Translations under genes and position numbers: made by a program
The notes under the pieces: model-generated
Seen by the model: only the letters and a program-made list of their open reading frames with translations
What the model was told of the DNA's origin: nothing
Database searches by the model: none
In this document: positions 26,474 to 38,639 of the stretch, in pieces
How positions within the stretch are numbered: the stretch's first letter is position 1
How the letters are laid out: every line of letters starts with the position of its first letter
Source: Tolypeutes matacus
Lineage: Eukaryota > Chordata > Mammalia > Cingulata > Chlamyphoridae
Direction of reading: 5' to 3'
Length of the DNA: 64,000 nt
Assembly: GCA_026826555.1 (NCBI GenBank)
Contig: JAKSZT010053887.1
Coordinates: 68,544,019 to 68,608,018 of the forward strand

Positions 26474-29005
26474 AGATCTAAGACCAGTCTGACATTAAAA
26501 ATAGTTAAAATCTACTAAAAATAAATAATATGTAAATACCAGTTCAGATTGTTATATAATTTGATTTTAAAAGAAAATTTATTAAATGAGTCACAACCTA
26601 TTTTCTTGAATTAAAGCCACAAATCATATTTTGTTTTTGTAAAATTTGTTTGGCATTTATTTCTACATTCAGTACATTGAGGTCATAGAATGTATTGTTA
26701 TGTAGCTTTTAACAACTTTACTTGAAGTCAAACCCATGGTTTTAATAATGATGACAATATTGGTTTTACTATAGTTTATCCACAGTCAATTTTTTAAATT
26801 CAATTAATGTCTAAAAATGAAAGTTATACTTTCGATTTGCATCCTTCCCTTTTGCCCTCTTTTAAGATTTTGTCTCTATGGGAGAATATTAATACATATA
26901 ACACTTCCTGTTCACTCTCAGGTCCCAGTAAAACATTCATAGAGAAGCTATGATGTACCAACTGTTATCTTAATGACCCATATGTTTTAGCTTTCCTTCT
27001 TCCAAGAACGATGTGCATTAGACATATTTATAATTATTTTTAAAGTTGATGCAACACAGTCAGTAAAAGGAAACCATGATCTGAGGCCAGATCTGCCAGA
27101 AGCCAGAAGTTTAGGGGATGATGGGGCAGTGTAGACATTAAATGTGATAAATATTATATCAGACCTGTTTTGGAAGTGAAAAACAATTTTATTTGAAATA
27201 AATACACCATGTAGCTGAGAGATGATATGTAACTTCAATATTTTACTTCATCTAGTAATAATGTTCAATATATGGTTTACTTACTCAAAATAATGTTTTC
27301 CAAAAAAATAATGGATTATAAATTTGAGTCATCTAATACTTTTCAAAAAATACCTATAAAGGAGCTCCCACACATGTACAAAAATATTAAGCTTTAATAC
27401 CTAGTCGATCAGGAAAGATAAATAATTCAGTGGTACTGAAAATATCTTTCTTAAATTAGGGAAATACACTGTATATTCAATCATTTTGACTTGTACCTCT
27501 CAAGGAGATGTGAAGAAAGTTTTATTAGAACTAAACAATATTTCTACTGGCTATACCTACATGGCCATGAAATCATTGCTTGAATTAACCAGCATGAGAC
27601 AGATTTTTTAGCAGTTTCTATAATATAATGCAACAGAGTATCTATCGTCAGGTCTTGTAAAAATGGCACATATGCCTAATAGACTATATAAGAATATTTC
27701 ACAATTCATGCCTTTTATTGACATGATAAGCTGTTATTACCATTGATCATTTCTTTTGGAAAGAAACAAAATTCATGGTCAGGACTATAAAAAAAACACA
27801 AAGCATGGATAAAAATGAAAGTGACTAGAGTTTTAAATAAAAATGCACTGATTAAGCAGTTACTTCAGGAGGGTAGCAGCTCATTCAACAATGCTTCTAA
27901 AATAGGTCCAAAAGTTTTAGAAATTCTTCTTTTGAAATCAATTTTTAAAAAGAATTCAAATATTTTTTATCATAGAAAATATTTTGTTCTTTAGAAGTAT
28001 TTTATTTTGGAAAGTATTTGAATATTATTTGTTTTTACATCCACTAAATATTGGTTCTAAATGTGCAATGTATCTTGTATTTCAAAAAGGTAAATTTGAA
28101 ATACAATTGAATAATGTGACAATAGTGTAATTGGTGAAATAAGGGGACAGCCTATTAGTTTTTACATTAACAGCATATAGTTATACTTCATAAATTATCT
28201 CTTATTAAATTTACAATAGTAAGCTCATTGAAAAATATGTGGCTAAAATAACCAATAAGGTCATATACAGGTTTCATGCTTTTGTAGAAAAGTGTACAAC
28301 AATCCCTTCTTGCTAAGAAGTATGAAATGAATTTTAGCTTATTATGAAAATGTGTGGTAAATATATATTTTGCATTAAATGAATTCATTTTAGTCTCACC
28401 AAAAAATGAAACACTTTCTAAGAAAGAATGTGTCAGTAATACATCTTCCAAAATTAAGCACTATTAAAATTCCACACATCCTATATCATCCATAGAATGA
28501 AATTATGTTTTGTAGCTTTGTATCATGCATTTACTTAAAACAACTTGCAAAATTAATACATCAGACTTCTATCCACTGACCTATTTTTCATATTCTGTTG
28601 AAACTTTAAAGAAAATCAAACAGTTGTAAAAGCTATTTAATTGACTTTAATTTTTGGTGATGGAAAAATAAAGCATATTTCATTATATGAAGTGAAATTA
28701 ATAAGTGAGCCAGAATGGAGACAAGAACATATATAATCTGTTGTCATATTCATATTTCCAAAATTTATTTTTACACTAGATAAGCTGAGCTTTCAAATGA
28801 AATATTGAAGCAATAAGTGCAAATTATCATATTTTATGGGGTAGGTAATTGCTAAACATCAATTAAACACAATAAATAATAAACTTTTAATAAAATTTAA
28901 ATAGTCAATGAATTTAAAATTCAACTTTTTTCAATTTTTTTCAATTTTTAAAATTTTCAATTTTGGCCCATGCTAGATCTAAAAATAAACAGAAATAATA
29001 TGAAT
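26474..29005. other. Unique AT-rich DNA
   Basis: No gene or named repeat recognised. Near 28,920-28,970 there is a low-complexity patch of repeated TTTTTTCAATTTTT units. Confidence 0.45.
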
Positions 29006-29008
29006 AGA

Positions 29009-29049
29009 CCAACTCAAATGTCATTTATATAATGAATTCTATTTTCCAT
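29009..29049. repeat. Exact 41-bp duplicate of 30,077-30,117
   Basis: A 41-base stretch beginning CCAACTCAAATGTCATTTAT is identical to one 1.07 kb downstream, where it lies inside an L2 copy. Flanking sequence differs immediately outside, apart from a short CAATGAT match. Confidence 0.85.
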
Positions 29050-29671
29050 CAATGATGAAATAAATGGAATATTCCTCAGTAATGAAAATTTTTCCATCTT
29101 GTGTTTTGTCCACTTGTCAATGCAGTCCAATAGGACGGCTGGTTTAGATGACTGAAATGTTAATATTGTGGTCAGTATCCTTGGAGCTGTTGTGTACCTG
29201 CCACTCAGCCGCTTTCACACGTTGTAGTGATTTAAACTGGTAATTTAGACTGGGATTCTTCAATCTGAATTTGTCCTAAAGGTGTGCATCTGAATACCTA
29301 AAAGGAGGCACAGTAGCCTGTTTTGAACAATTGAAGCAGTAGTTTGGTGACTTCTATCTTAAAAGAGAGTTACCACTTATTCCTTTACTTACAAAGAACC
29401 GGCAACGTCTCAATATTACTAACTCTGTAATAACAACCACTTGGTCTGCACCAGTTTAATTCTTAACCCGTATATCTATAGAACCCATATCAATAAATTA
29501 CGGAAATCATACCCATTGAATGCAGAATTGATATCAAAATCATTCTCAGCACAACATTTGACTTAGAGTCTACCTATACAACAGGGTTAGATGTGAGTGA
29601 AATAAATTGGTCATTTCAGTTGGAGGTGAGGATTGTCTTGAAGTTTAGTAGACATCTGTGGGTCAAGGTGG

Positions 29672-29917
29672 ATGATGGTACTGTGGTTGTAGCTGAAAAT
29701 TACTACAGGATGTATGCTTTTGTGATTTTAGTTTCTTAAAATATAAAGTCATGTTTGGGACGTCAATGGAGGGGCTCCTTAAGAAGAGGCAATGGGGAAT
29801 ATTGATCTAATCGTCTTTCTTCAACAACTCAGCAATAGGTACCATTTGCCTTGAGATATACATATATATTTCTGTTACTGGCTAAATTGACACACAAGTA
29901 CGCATTTATATACCTTT
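29672..29917. repeat. Duplicated ~240-bp segment, copy 2
   Basis: Partner of 23,660-23,903, in the same orientation about 6.0 kb away. It shares TGTGGTTGTAGCTGAAAATT, AGAGGCAATGG..AATATTGATCTAATC and GTACCATTTGCCTTGA. An L2 fragment follows. Confidence 0.75.
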
Positions 29918-29929
29918 GTTTTTCCAGGT

Positions 29930-30255
29930 TTTGTCTTCCAACTCTCACTCACCTATCCAAGTGATACCATTTATTTGCCACAACCACTTGTGTTTAATTA
30001 TACTGGTACTTTGTTCATTACTTAGAATGCCTTTATCTTCATAGTTAAGAGTTCACATTTTATCACTCTTTCAAGGCCAACTCAAATGTCATTTATATAA
30101 TGAATTCTATTTTCCATAAGAAACATCCTCACCAATGATCTGTCATTTCTGCAAAACTTGTATATGAAGTTATCTCTATCATTGTTATACAATTTCCAGC
30201 ATTCATTGTTATTTTGTTTTTATGTTACATCCCCACTGCAATGTAAGTTCCAAAA
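29930..30255 (+). repeat. L2 LINE 3' fragment
   Basis: Plus-strand L2-type layout: CCAGGTTTTGTCTTCCAACTC, GAATGCCTTTATCTTC, CAAGGCCAACTCAAATGTC, AGAAACATCCTCACC and a CCCCACTGCAATGTAAGTTCC end. Diverged and noncoding. Confidence 0.6.
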
Positions 30256-30269
30256 AGTGTCCAAGAGCT

Positions 30270-30860
30270 GCAGACACAATTTCAAACACCCTGATATAAT
30301 ATATTCGGGATGTCAGAGGAGAAGATAGAAAAAACAGTGCAGAAAAATATGTGAATAAATATAGCTGAGAATGTTCCAAAATTTGTGACATTCTCCAAAC
30401 CACAGATCCAATAAACTCAGAGAAGCAAGATTTATAGGACACAGACACACACAAAGACCCCTAGGCATCTCATATTCTATCTGATAAAAATAAAGAAGAA
30501 AGAAAATCTTGCAGACAGACATAGAAATAAAGGTGTATTACATGTAGAAACAAGATAAGAATTACATCTCATCAGAAATGGTACAAGTCAGAAAACAATA
30601 GAATGGTATTTTAAAATGGGGAAACAAAAGAAAAATAAAAACTTTCAACCCAGAAGACTAGGTTCAGTGAAATTATCTTTTTAAAAAGAAGGGAAAATCA
30701 AGATTTTTTCTGACAGAAAAAATAACTGATAGAATTTGTTATTCACACACCTATATTATAAGAAATGTTCCTTTTAGTTTTTCAGGCAGAAGGAATAGGA
30801 TGCCAGTTTGAATCTTGGATATATACAAAGAAATGATGAATGCAGGAAATTGAGTAAATG
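30270..30860 (+). repeat. Old L1/HAL1 ORF1-region fragment
   Basis: A-rich on the plus strand with phrases of the old L1M/HAL1 ORF1 region: GAAAATCTTGCAGACAGACA, ATGGTACAAGTCAGAAAACA, TTCAACCCAGAAGACTAGG and TCAAGATTTTTTCTGACAGA. No open frame survives. Limits are approximate. Confidence 0.5.
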
Positions 30861-30899
30861 AAAGAAAAATTAAATGCATTTGCTCATTTTTAATAGCCC

Positions 30900-31347
30900 T
30901 AGACGAGATATGAAAGATGACCTGAAAATTTTGAACTGCTTTAATTGGAAAAGGAGGATACTGGGTGGGGAATTATTGGGTGTAAATACCAAGAGTCACG
31001 TTTTGGGTATGTTGGATTTGAGAAATAGACTGGTTGAAATGAATCTGAAGTTAAGGAGAGAAATTGTGGATGAAGACATACATCTCAGAGTTGTCAGCAT
31101 ATACATTGCATTTGGAGTCGTGAAATTTTGTGAGATTGCCAGAGAAGTGTTTTTTAGTTTCTGTTGCTGAGTAACAAATTACCACAAGCTCAGTGGATTA
31201 AAGCTACACAATTGATTATCTCACTTTCTGAAGGTCAGCACAAGGTGGCCAGGTTTTCTAGTAGGGTCTCACTAGCTGAAACCAATCTGTCTGGTAGGTT
31301 GTTTTCCTTGTCTGTGTGCTCTAGGTGAAAAGCATGCTTCCAAGATG

Positions 31348-31383
<36 letters not shown>

Positions 31384-32030
31384 TTTTTTTTTATTTTAAA
31401 AATTCAGTTCCTTGTGGTTGAAAGACAGAGGTCCCTATTTTCTTGTTGGTTGCCAGCAGGGTGCCACTCTGAACCTTTAGAGGCTGTTTTCCTTCACACA
31501 TGGCCTCTTCCATTTTTAAGTCAGCAATGGTGGGGCGAATAGTTCCCGGTGATTTGAATTTCTGATTTCCTCTTCTAAGTCAAAGAAAATGCATTGCTTT
31601 TAAAAGTCTCATGTGATTAGACCAGGACAACCTCCTTGATCTGTGTCTTAAAGCCAACTGATTTCGGATGTTAAATACATCTGCAAAATCCTTTCACAAC
31701 AGTATTATATTAGTGTATAATTGAATAACCAGTGGCTTGGAATCTTGGAAAGCCTTATTAGAATTATGGTTAATGCAGAGTGGATACAATCAATGATTAA
31801 GTCCTGAGGCACCATAATGTAGAGTATTGGCAGAAGGGAAAAACCAAAACAGGAAGATTGTAAAGGAAAAAGCAGTTTAGTAGGAAATAAGTCAAAATAA
31901 TTGTGTTGTCCTGCAAACCAAATAAAGGAATGAGATATCACCTTCATCAAATGTCATCCACAGAGTGATAAGAACTAAGATATAGTAAGATAGAGATAAT
32001 TGGTAATTTTGATGGAATTAAACTGACTAA
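30900..32030 (+). repeat. Ancient repeat split by an LTR
   Basis: 30.9-31.15 kb (AGTCACGTTTTGGGTATGTTGG, CATCTCAGAGTTGTCAGCAT) and 31.73-32.03 kb (CCTGAGGCACCATAATG, CCTTCATCAAATGTCATCC) read as consecutive parts of the ancient family also seen at 12.7 and 17.9 kb. The MaLR-like LTR at 31,149-31,725 lies between them, so it inserted later. The family is not named. Confidence 0.4.
31149..31725 (-). mobile_element. MaLR/MLT1-like LTR with internal (TTTA)n
   Basis: Reverse MLT1 layout: TTTTTAGTTTCTGTTGCTGA, AACAAATTACCACAAGC, TCTCATGTGATTAGACCAGG and TACATCTGCAAAATCC. A (TTTA)n run at about 31,349-31,390 has expanded inside the LTR. Boundaries are approximate. Confidence 0.6.
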
Positions 32031-32039
32031 ATTATTATT

Positions 32040-33370
32040 ATTATTATTTTCTTAAAATAGACTTTACTTTTTTGGCTCAGTTTTAGATTTTATTTAACTG
32101 GAGGGCATAGATTTGTTTAGAGTATTCTTTTATTTATCCTTTTATTGTCCATGGGATCAGTAATGATGACCTCACTTTCACTTCTATTGGTAATTTAAGT
32201 TTTTTTCTAAGTTTCCCTAGAGGATTATCAATGATATTGAGTTTTTTCAAAGAACCCCTTATTGGTTTCATTGATTTTATCTATAGTTTTCCTGTTTTCA
32301 ATTTCTTTGATTTCTGCTCTAACTTTATTACTTTTTTCCTGCTTGCTTTAGGCATAAATTGAACTTCGTTCTCTAGTTTGCAAAGGCACATGCTTAGGTT
32401 ACTTATTTTAGATCTTGCTTTTTCCTAATATATGCATTCAATGTTCTAAATTTCACTGTAAGCATCTCACAAATTTGATACATTGTATTTATATTTTGTT
32501 CAGAATGTTTTTTTATTTTTCTTTTGAGAGTTTTTTACTGATCCATGTGTTATTTAGAAATGTGTTGTTTAATCTCCCTATATTTGGGGATTTTCCAGCT
32601 ACCTTTCTGTTATTGGTTTCTAGTTTAATTTAATTTTTGCATGGGAACATTTTTCATATGAATTTGGCTACTTAAAATTTGCTAAAGTGTATTTTGTGGT
32701 CCAGAATATTGTCTTATGTTCACAGATGTTCTGTAAGAATTTGAAAAGAACATGCATTCTGCTTTTGTAGGATGGAGCATTCCACAATGCTCAATTATAT
32801 CAACTTGCATGATAGTCTTGTTGAGATCAACTCCATGCTTGTTTATTTCTTCCTCCTTGATTTATCAATTACTGAAACAGGAGTACTGAAGTATCCTGCT
32901 ACAATAGAGGATTTGTCTATTTCTTCTTGCATTTATGTCAATTGTTGCCTCACATATTTTGACACTCTGTCCTTAGGTTCATGCGCAGTTAGGAGTGAAA
33001 CGTCTTATATTACTGATATCTTTATCATTAAACAAATGTCATTGTTCTGAAATGTCCTTTGTCATAAATTAATATAGCTACTACAAATCTCTTTTGTTTA
33101 GTGTTATCATAGTATATCTTTCTCCATCACTTTACTTTTAATCTATCTGCTGTGTCTTTATATTTAAAGTGGGTTTCTCATATACAGCATATATTTGGGT
33201 CTTATTTTCTTATTCTTCTCTGACAAGCTCTATCTTTTAATAAGTGTACTTAGACCGCAGGTATTTTTAAGTGTTTACTAACGTAGCTGGAGTAATATCT
33301 ACCATATTTGTAGCTGCTCTCTTGCCATTGCATTTTTCTATGTTTCCTTTTATTCTTCCCATATCTGCCT
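32040..33370 (-). mobile_element. L1 ORF2 5' part (minus strand), broken
   Basis: Antisense L1 ORF2 sequence. On the plus strand it shows the typical reversed endonuclease and linker phrases: AAAGAACCCCTTATTGGTTT, ACTGATCCATGTGTTATTTAG, CTTGTTGAGATCAACTCC-type sequence, and TTCATGCGCAGTTAGGAG. All frames are interrupted. It is the 3'-truncated body of the same L1 whose ORF1 end lies at 34.5-35.15 kb; other sequence has been inserted between them. Confidence 0.75.
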
Positions 33371-33374
33371 TGCT

Positions 33375-33540
33375 ATTTTTCTTTAAAATTTTTGTTTTTA
33401 AATAATTACAAATTTGCAGGACAGTTGTAAAATAATAAAGTCCCCATACAACATACTCCCATACTCCCAGATTTCCAGATCTACCAATTTTAACATTTTG
33501 TCACATTTACTGAGTCATTCTATCTCTCTTTCTGTCTATC
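33375..33540 (-). repeat. Retroelement-like fragment next to TATC array
   Basis: TACAAATTTGCAGGACAGTTG and CCCAGATTTCCAGATCTACC are phrases recalled from old interspersed L1-type 3' ends in the minus orientation. The family is uncertain. Confidence 0.35.
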
Positions 33541-33541
33541 T

Positions 33542-33595
<54 letters not shown>

Positions 33596-33605
33596 NNNNN
33601 NNNNN

Positions 33606-33652
<47 letters not shown>
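33541..33652. repeat. (TATC)n microsatellite with 10-bp assembly gap
   Basis: Two long TATC arrays flank ten N bases at 33,596-33,605. A short TCATCATCATCATC patch follows. Ten N is a placeholder size, so the true array length is unknown. Confidence 0.95.
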
Positions 33653-33653
<1 letters not shown>

Positions 33654-33959
33654 CATCATCATCATCATCTATCAATCTATTTATATCTCTCCATTTTCTG
33701 AACATTTTTAGAGCAGGTTGCATTCATACATCTTGAACACTTAATACTATGAACATTTTCTAAGAACATGGTTATTCAGTTGTGTAATCACTTTATAGGC
33801 AGTAATCAAGTTCAAGAAATTTAACATTGATATAAAGCTTGCATTCCAAGTTTTTCAAATGTATTGTTAATGCCCTTTTGAGACTTCTCTCTTCCATTAT
33901 TAGATCACATACAGGATCATGTATTGCATTTAAATGCCATTGTCTCTTTAATTGGTCTT

Positions 33960-34235
33960 TCTTTCTTTTTTATTGTGGAAACCTGTATACAACATAAACC
34001 TTCCCATCTCAATGACTCCTAAGTATATCATTCAATGGGATTAATCATATTTATATGCAGTTGTATACCCAGCACCAACCACCACAGCCCTCTCCTTACC
34101 CCAAATAGAAATCCCAAACACATCATGAGTCAACACCAAATTTCCCTGCACCGCCCACCCACCCCTGTCAACCTGCACTCCACTTTCTGTCTCCACACAC
34201 TTCCATATGTTCCAAGATTTTCTTTGTGTTTGTCA
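33960..34235 (-). repeat. L1 3' UTR fragment (minus strand)
   Basis: On the plus strand: TTTTTTATTGTGGAAACCTG, TATACAACATAAACCTTCC, TATCATTCAATGGGATTAAT and CACTTTCTGTCTCCACACAC. This is the reversed layout of a eutherian L1 3' end. It interrupts the L1 spanning 32.0-35.2 kb. Confidence 0.55.
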
Positions 34236-34499
34236 TGTGGCTTAAATTAAACATCCCAAATATATAACAACCTTGTTTAGTTTGATAACAACTTAACTTT
34301 AATAGCATATACAAATTATGTTCCTATACCCTCTGCCATCCTGCCTTTGTGTAGTTCTTATCACAAATTATATGTTTATACATCATAAGTCCAAACTCAT
34401 TACATTTAATGCATCTGCCTTTTAGATCCTATAGCAAGTAAAATGTGTTATTTAAAACTGAAAATACAATAGTACTGGCAATTACATTTAGTCAAGCTT

Positions 34500-35150
34500 T
34501 TACCTTTACCTGAGATTTTTTTTTTTCTTCATATGTCTTCAGTCTCTTGTCTTTATAATTTCCTACCTGCAGAGCTCCCTTTAGCATTTCTTGTAGGGTC
34601 AGTCTCGTAGTGACAAACTTTTTCAGGTTTGTTTATCTGGAATTGTCTTATTGTCTCTCTCATTTTCAAAAGGCAATTTGCCAGATAAAGAAATCTTGGT
34701 TGGCAATTTCTTTTTTTTTTTCCTATCCGTACTTTAAATATGTCATCCCACCAACTTCTTGCCTCCATGCTTTCCAATGAGAAATTGACAGTTTTATTGA
34801 GGCTCCCTTATATGTGACACATTGTTTCCCTCTTGGGCTTTCAGAATTCTCTCTTTATCTGTCATTAGACAGTTTGATTATAAGTTTGATTATTTGCAGT
34901 CAGGAGTTGGTTGAGCTTCTTGAATGTATATATTCATCCTGTTTGGAGTTTGCTGAGCTTCTTGGATGTATATATTCATGTCTCTTGTAAAATGTTGGAA
35001 GTTTTCTGCCATTCTTTCTTCAAATATTCTCTCTTGCAAATTGTCTTTTTTCTCCTTCTGGACTCCCACAATACATATATTAGTATACTTGATGCTTTCT
35101 CAGAGAAAAAATTGAGCATCTTATATGATTCCATTTTGTTTCCTTTGTTA
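34500..35150 (-). mobile_element. L1 ORF1 region (minus strand), broken
   Basis: Antisense L1 ORF1. The minus-strand frame at 34,777-34,553 includes MESMEARSWWDDIFKVRI and CQPRFLYLANCLLKM, which align in order with the C-terminal part of ORF1p (compare METMEARRQWYDIVKTL and FQPRILYPAKLAFKN in the intact ORF1 at 60-61 kb; ME/TM positions differ). Upstream, GGTTGAGCTTCTTG and CAAATATTCTCTCTTGCAAA are reversed coiled-coil region phrases. A 28-base phrase near 34,911 recurs near 34,957 as a local duplication. All frames are broken. Confidence 0.7.
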
Positions 35151-35479
35151 ACATATCAAGTATCAAATCCGTCATGTATACTTGTTCTAAGTTTGCAATA
35201 TGCATTTACAACTAATCTAAGTCCATCTTCAAATAATTGTGACACTTCCTATTTAATGAAAGTACCCTATAAATGGACTCAGATGGATCAACATACCAAA
35301 ACTCTCAGAGGTTTGGGCATCTGCCTTGAAAATAGCAATTATTATAAATCACTTAAAATTATGCATATATATATGTGTGGGTATACTGACTCATTATTGC
35401 TGACTTTGATTTATTTGCACATTTTTCTTATAAAATCTCTTGATTTTTATCTTTTTAATAGTTCCTTAATGAACAACTG

Positions 35480-37480
35480 AGTTTGATAATTCAGCTAAAA
35501 ACATGTAGCCATTTTTAAAGTTAATTTGCATTATGTATGATTTCCTTATGATTACTTATACTAACTAATTTTTCCAGTTAGTATTTTGCTGAATGAGTCA
35601 ATATCAAATTCATTCATTGGCAATATTTTCTAAGAAAATTATAATTTATTGTTTATTCTAAAATGTTACTATACATTCATTTTATGCAGTATAATAGACT
35701 TAAGGTGTCCACATGTTATTTTTTCAGAAAATTTTAATATGTATTATATGTAATAAAAATGTATAGTGCTCTTAATCAGCTTCAAAGTTTTCCTTTACTA
35801 GTGAATCACATTCATTCTTGACACTGGCATTTCTGCTAATATAATATTGTACAAATGAATATGCTATAACATTGGTTATGCAAAAGGATGATTACAGTCA
35901 GTAGAGTTGTTTTTTTTTTTTTAATTAACAATGTTATGATGATTGTTTTTATGATTTAAATTCTTTTGACCTTTTCAAATGAGCTTTACTCTTTCAGAGA
36001 TATTTTCACAAGAACATTCACATTTTTTCAGTATTTCTTCAAGTCAAAATGGACATTTAAATATTAGAAATCAATATATATTGGAATTTTATGTCTCAAT
36101 ATTATTAAAATATAGTTTTACATATAAATTATAATCTCTAGGTCTTAGATTTCATCAGCCTATTTTTCATTCTCAGTTCACATTCTAGTCTAAGGTTTCT
36201 TCAAAGTAGGTGAATAAAGACTTTTATTAAAGACTAATAAAGAATATCTTTTCTCAACTTTGAAAATGCCAGCAAGTCATCTAATTTTTCAATATTCTAC
36301 TACTTTTACATCTATAAATTTAACTTCATTCATTTGTAATTTTTCCTCTCCTTTATGCAGGTATTTTTTATAAAGACATTACAATTTTATAACTTTTAAA
36401 GATAGCACTTTTTACTATTTCAGAAAATATCATTGCTATTCTCCTCTTATTTATTATTTAACCTTTAAGAACTAAACAAAATTAAAATATTTTCTCTTAC
36501 TAAAGACAATTTATTTCATTTTATTTTTGGTAAAATGTACTGCATTTATTATAAAATGATAAAAAAGAATAAAAATAATAAAAATATACATTTTTTTCAG
36601 AATCCATCATTTCTTATTCTTATTACTTTGAAGAATAACATGAAGGATGTATCCTCTATTTAAAATGCATCATCCCAAATATTATAGATATGCATTAATT
36701 AATTAATCTACAAATTTATCTATCTAAATATAGAGAAAATGATGGAGAGAGAAGCAGAAAAAGAAAAGGATCTATACATATATAGCTTGCAAGGAAAGAA
36801 AGTGTTTGTATAGACACAGATGCACACACTTTTTTCCCCCTCTCCAAATCCTTAGCAGGGAGTGAGCCTTGAAAGGTTCTGGGGTCAGATGCTTGTGTAT
36901 TCATTGACAGAGAAGATAATGATGTTCCTGACAGCACTGAGACATTGCACGCAGTGTGACAACGGGCTTGAAAAGGTTTCACTGAAGGTGATAATAATGA
37001 GGACCAGCAGGAGGACATATTTCAGACTGAGAAACTGGGCGGGTATTATCAGTCTGATGGAACAGCCTGAGCTCAGGATCCATGTGGATATCATTTTCCT
37101 TTTATTGAGAATCCTGCTGAAATAGATAACTTGTATTCTAGGACAGGCTTTTTGCAGCAGTCACAGAGACTGCACAATATTCTTCATGCAAGAGCAAGTC
37201 TGGAGAATGAAAAAGCCCACAAGTAAGGGTCAAATTAAAAAATTAAGAGACCTGAGAAATTATCTGAGAATTCTGATTTTATCATAAAACAAAAACGGTA
37301 AATTTGCTGAGTTTTAATGTTTACTTAATAATACAAATATTAAATATTGCCTTTCTTGGCCTAAAATATATGTGATATAAGGTCATTATTACATTTTTAT
37401 TAGCAAGTTTACCAGTGCCATTAAAAATGCTCTACCCAGCATTCAATTTGTAATGGAGTCTTGGGTTTTACAGAGGAATT
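35480..37480. other. Unique AT-rich DNA
   Basis: No gene or named repeat recognised. Overlapping open frames on both strands at 36.7-37.1 kb show no family resemblance and are not called. Confidence 0.4.
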
Positions 37481-37484
37481 TTTT

Positions 37485-37670
37485 TTTTGTATTTTAATTT
37501 TTTAATTTTCTTTTTAAAGAAGCTTTAGATTATATAAATGTTACATAAAAAATATAGGGTATGCCCATATTCCCTAGTCCTTCCCCCTCCCACATATTAG
37601 TGTGGTACATTTGTTACAATTAATGAACACATATTGAAGCGTTGCTATTAACGGTGAACTCCACAGAGGA
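37485..37670 (-). repeat. Xenarthran-type L1 3' end fragment (minus strand)
   Basis: On the plus strand: AAGAAGCTTTAGATTATATA, ATGTTACATAAAAAATATAGG, ACATATTAGTGTGGTACATT and GTTGCTATTAACGGTG. It has the same general order as the 3' end of the minus-strand L1 at 56.5 kb (a T-rich edge, then ATGTTAT, then a CCC-rich stretch). This is a short piece of an L1 3' UTR. Confidence 0.6.
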
Positions 37671-38475
37671 ATTTTTAAGTGTTTTGGGGTCTAAATCTAC
37701 GCCCTGCAATTCCCTCAATTTGGGTGGTAACAAACACAGATGAGGAGTTATGTAATACTACATTCCTGGGTGGGGGGCTAATTTGGATGTGAGTGCTAAT
37801 CTTAAAGTTGGTAGCAGTTTTATACTAAAGCAGGTAGAAAAATGACACTATTTTGCGAATGTTTGTATCCAGGGTGTAATTCTAAGTAATTCAGATTCCT
37901 CAAAGGGACACTCTCCCTGGAAAAGGATGTGTAGCTGGTCCCAGATGGCTCAGCCAGAATGAACTCTGGTATGATTTCTAGGAGCAAGTCCCACAGCTGG
38001 GCTCTACAATTGGTAACAGCATAGTATCAGGTGTTAGACTCTGATCACTGGGCGACTTGAGGCACATTCACTTCCTAATTAACCAATATGATGAACAATA
38101 CACAAGCATTCTGATCACTTAGACATTTCCATTAAGTTTAAGTTCCTTACAAATGCAATCAATTATATGCAGAGTTATGGTGGTACCTGGTTAACAGATG
38201 CCCTAATACCTGACATTTCTGTTCAGCTTGCATTTGGAAACCTACCTTCCATGGACAAAACTATAAGGGAAAGAACGGGATTGGCAACAACAACAACAAA
38301 AACTGACCAAAAGGGTTGAAAACTCTTGTGAATGAACAGTCAGATGGGGAATTCTGCAATTCCTGAGGATAGTCCACGGGGGCTAAAAATTCATCCTTAC
38401 AGGTGACAGACCTCTTCCAGAACTCTGAGGACGCTGCTCCCATTCAAAGAAAACGTCATTAAAAGAACTGATTCT

Positions 38476-38626
38476 GGGAAGCGGCTGTGGCTCAATCAGT
38501 AGGGCTCCCGTTTACCATATGGGAGGCCAGGCCCGCCCGCAGGGCGTGGTTAGCTGACCCAGCGAGCACAAGCAGCAAGGGGGGGATAAATGAATAAATA
38601 AATAAAATCTTTAAAAAAAAAAAAAA
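38476..38626 (+). mobile_element. tRNA-derived SINE, xenarthran DAS-like
   Basis: A short SINE with a tRNA-like head. TGGCTCAATCAGTAGG fits an RNA polymerase III A box, and the CCATATGGGAGG phrase sits where the anticodon arm would be. The region that should hold the B box (around GGCCAGGCCCGCCC) is degenerate, and the body is much shorter than full copies, so it is internally deleted. The tail is TAAATGAATAAATAAATAAA followed by a poly(A). The sequence AACTGATTCT flanks both sides (38466-38475 and 38627-38636), a perfect 10-bp target duplication of the L1-driven type. The head resembles SINEs known from armadillos and sloths. Confidence 0.85.
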
Positions 38627-38639
38627 AACTGATTCTATT

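Noticed and set aside
33541..33652. Possible CRISPR-like or satellite array
   Set aside because: Plain TATC microsatellite without spacers; the host is a mammal.
34911..35480. 189-codon plus-strand open frame
   Set aside because: It is the antisense reading of an L1 ORF1 region for most of its length, with a local duplication of GAGCTTCTTG.
36716..37125. Open frames on both strands, one of 100 codons
   Set aside because: No recognisable domain, splice context or conservation evidence; cannot support a gene.
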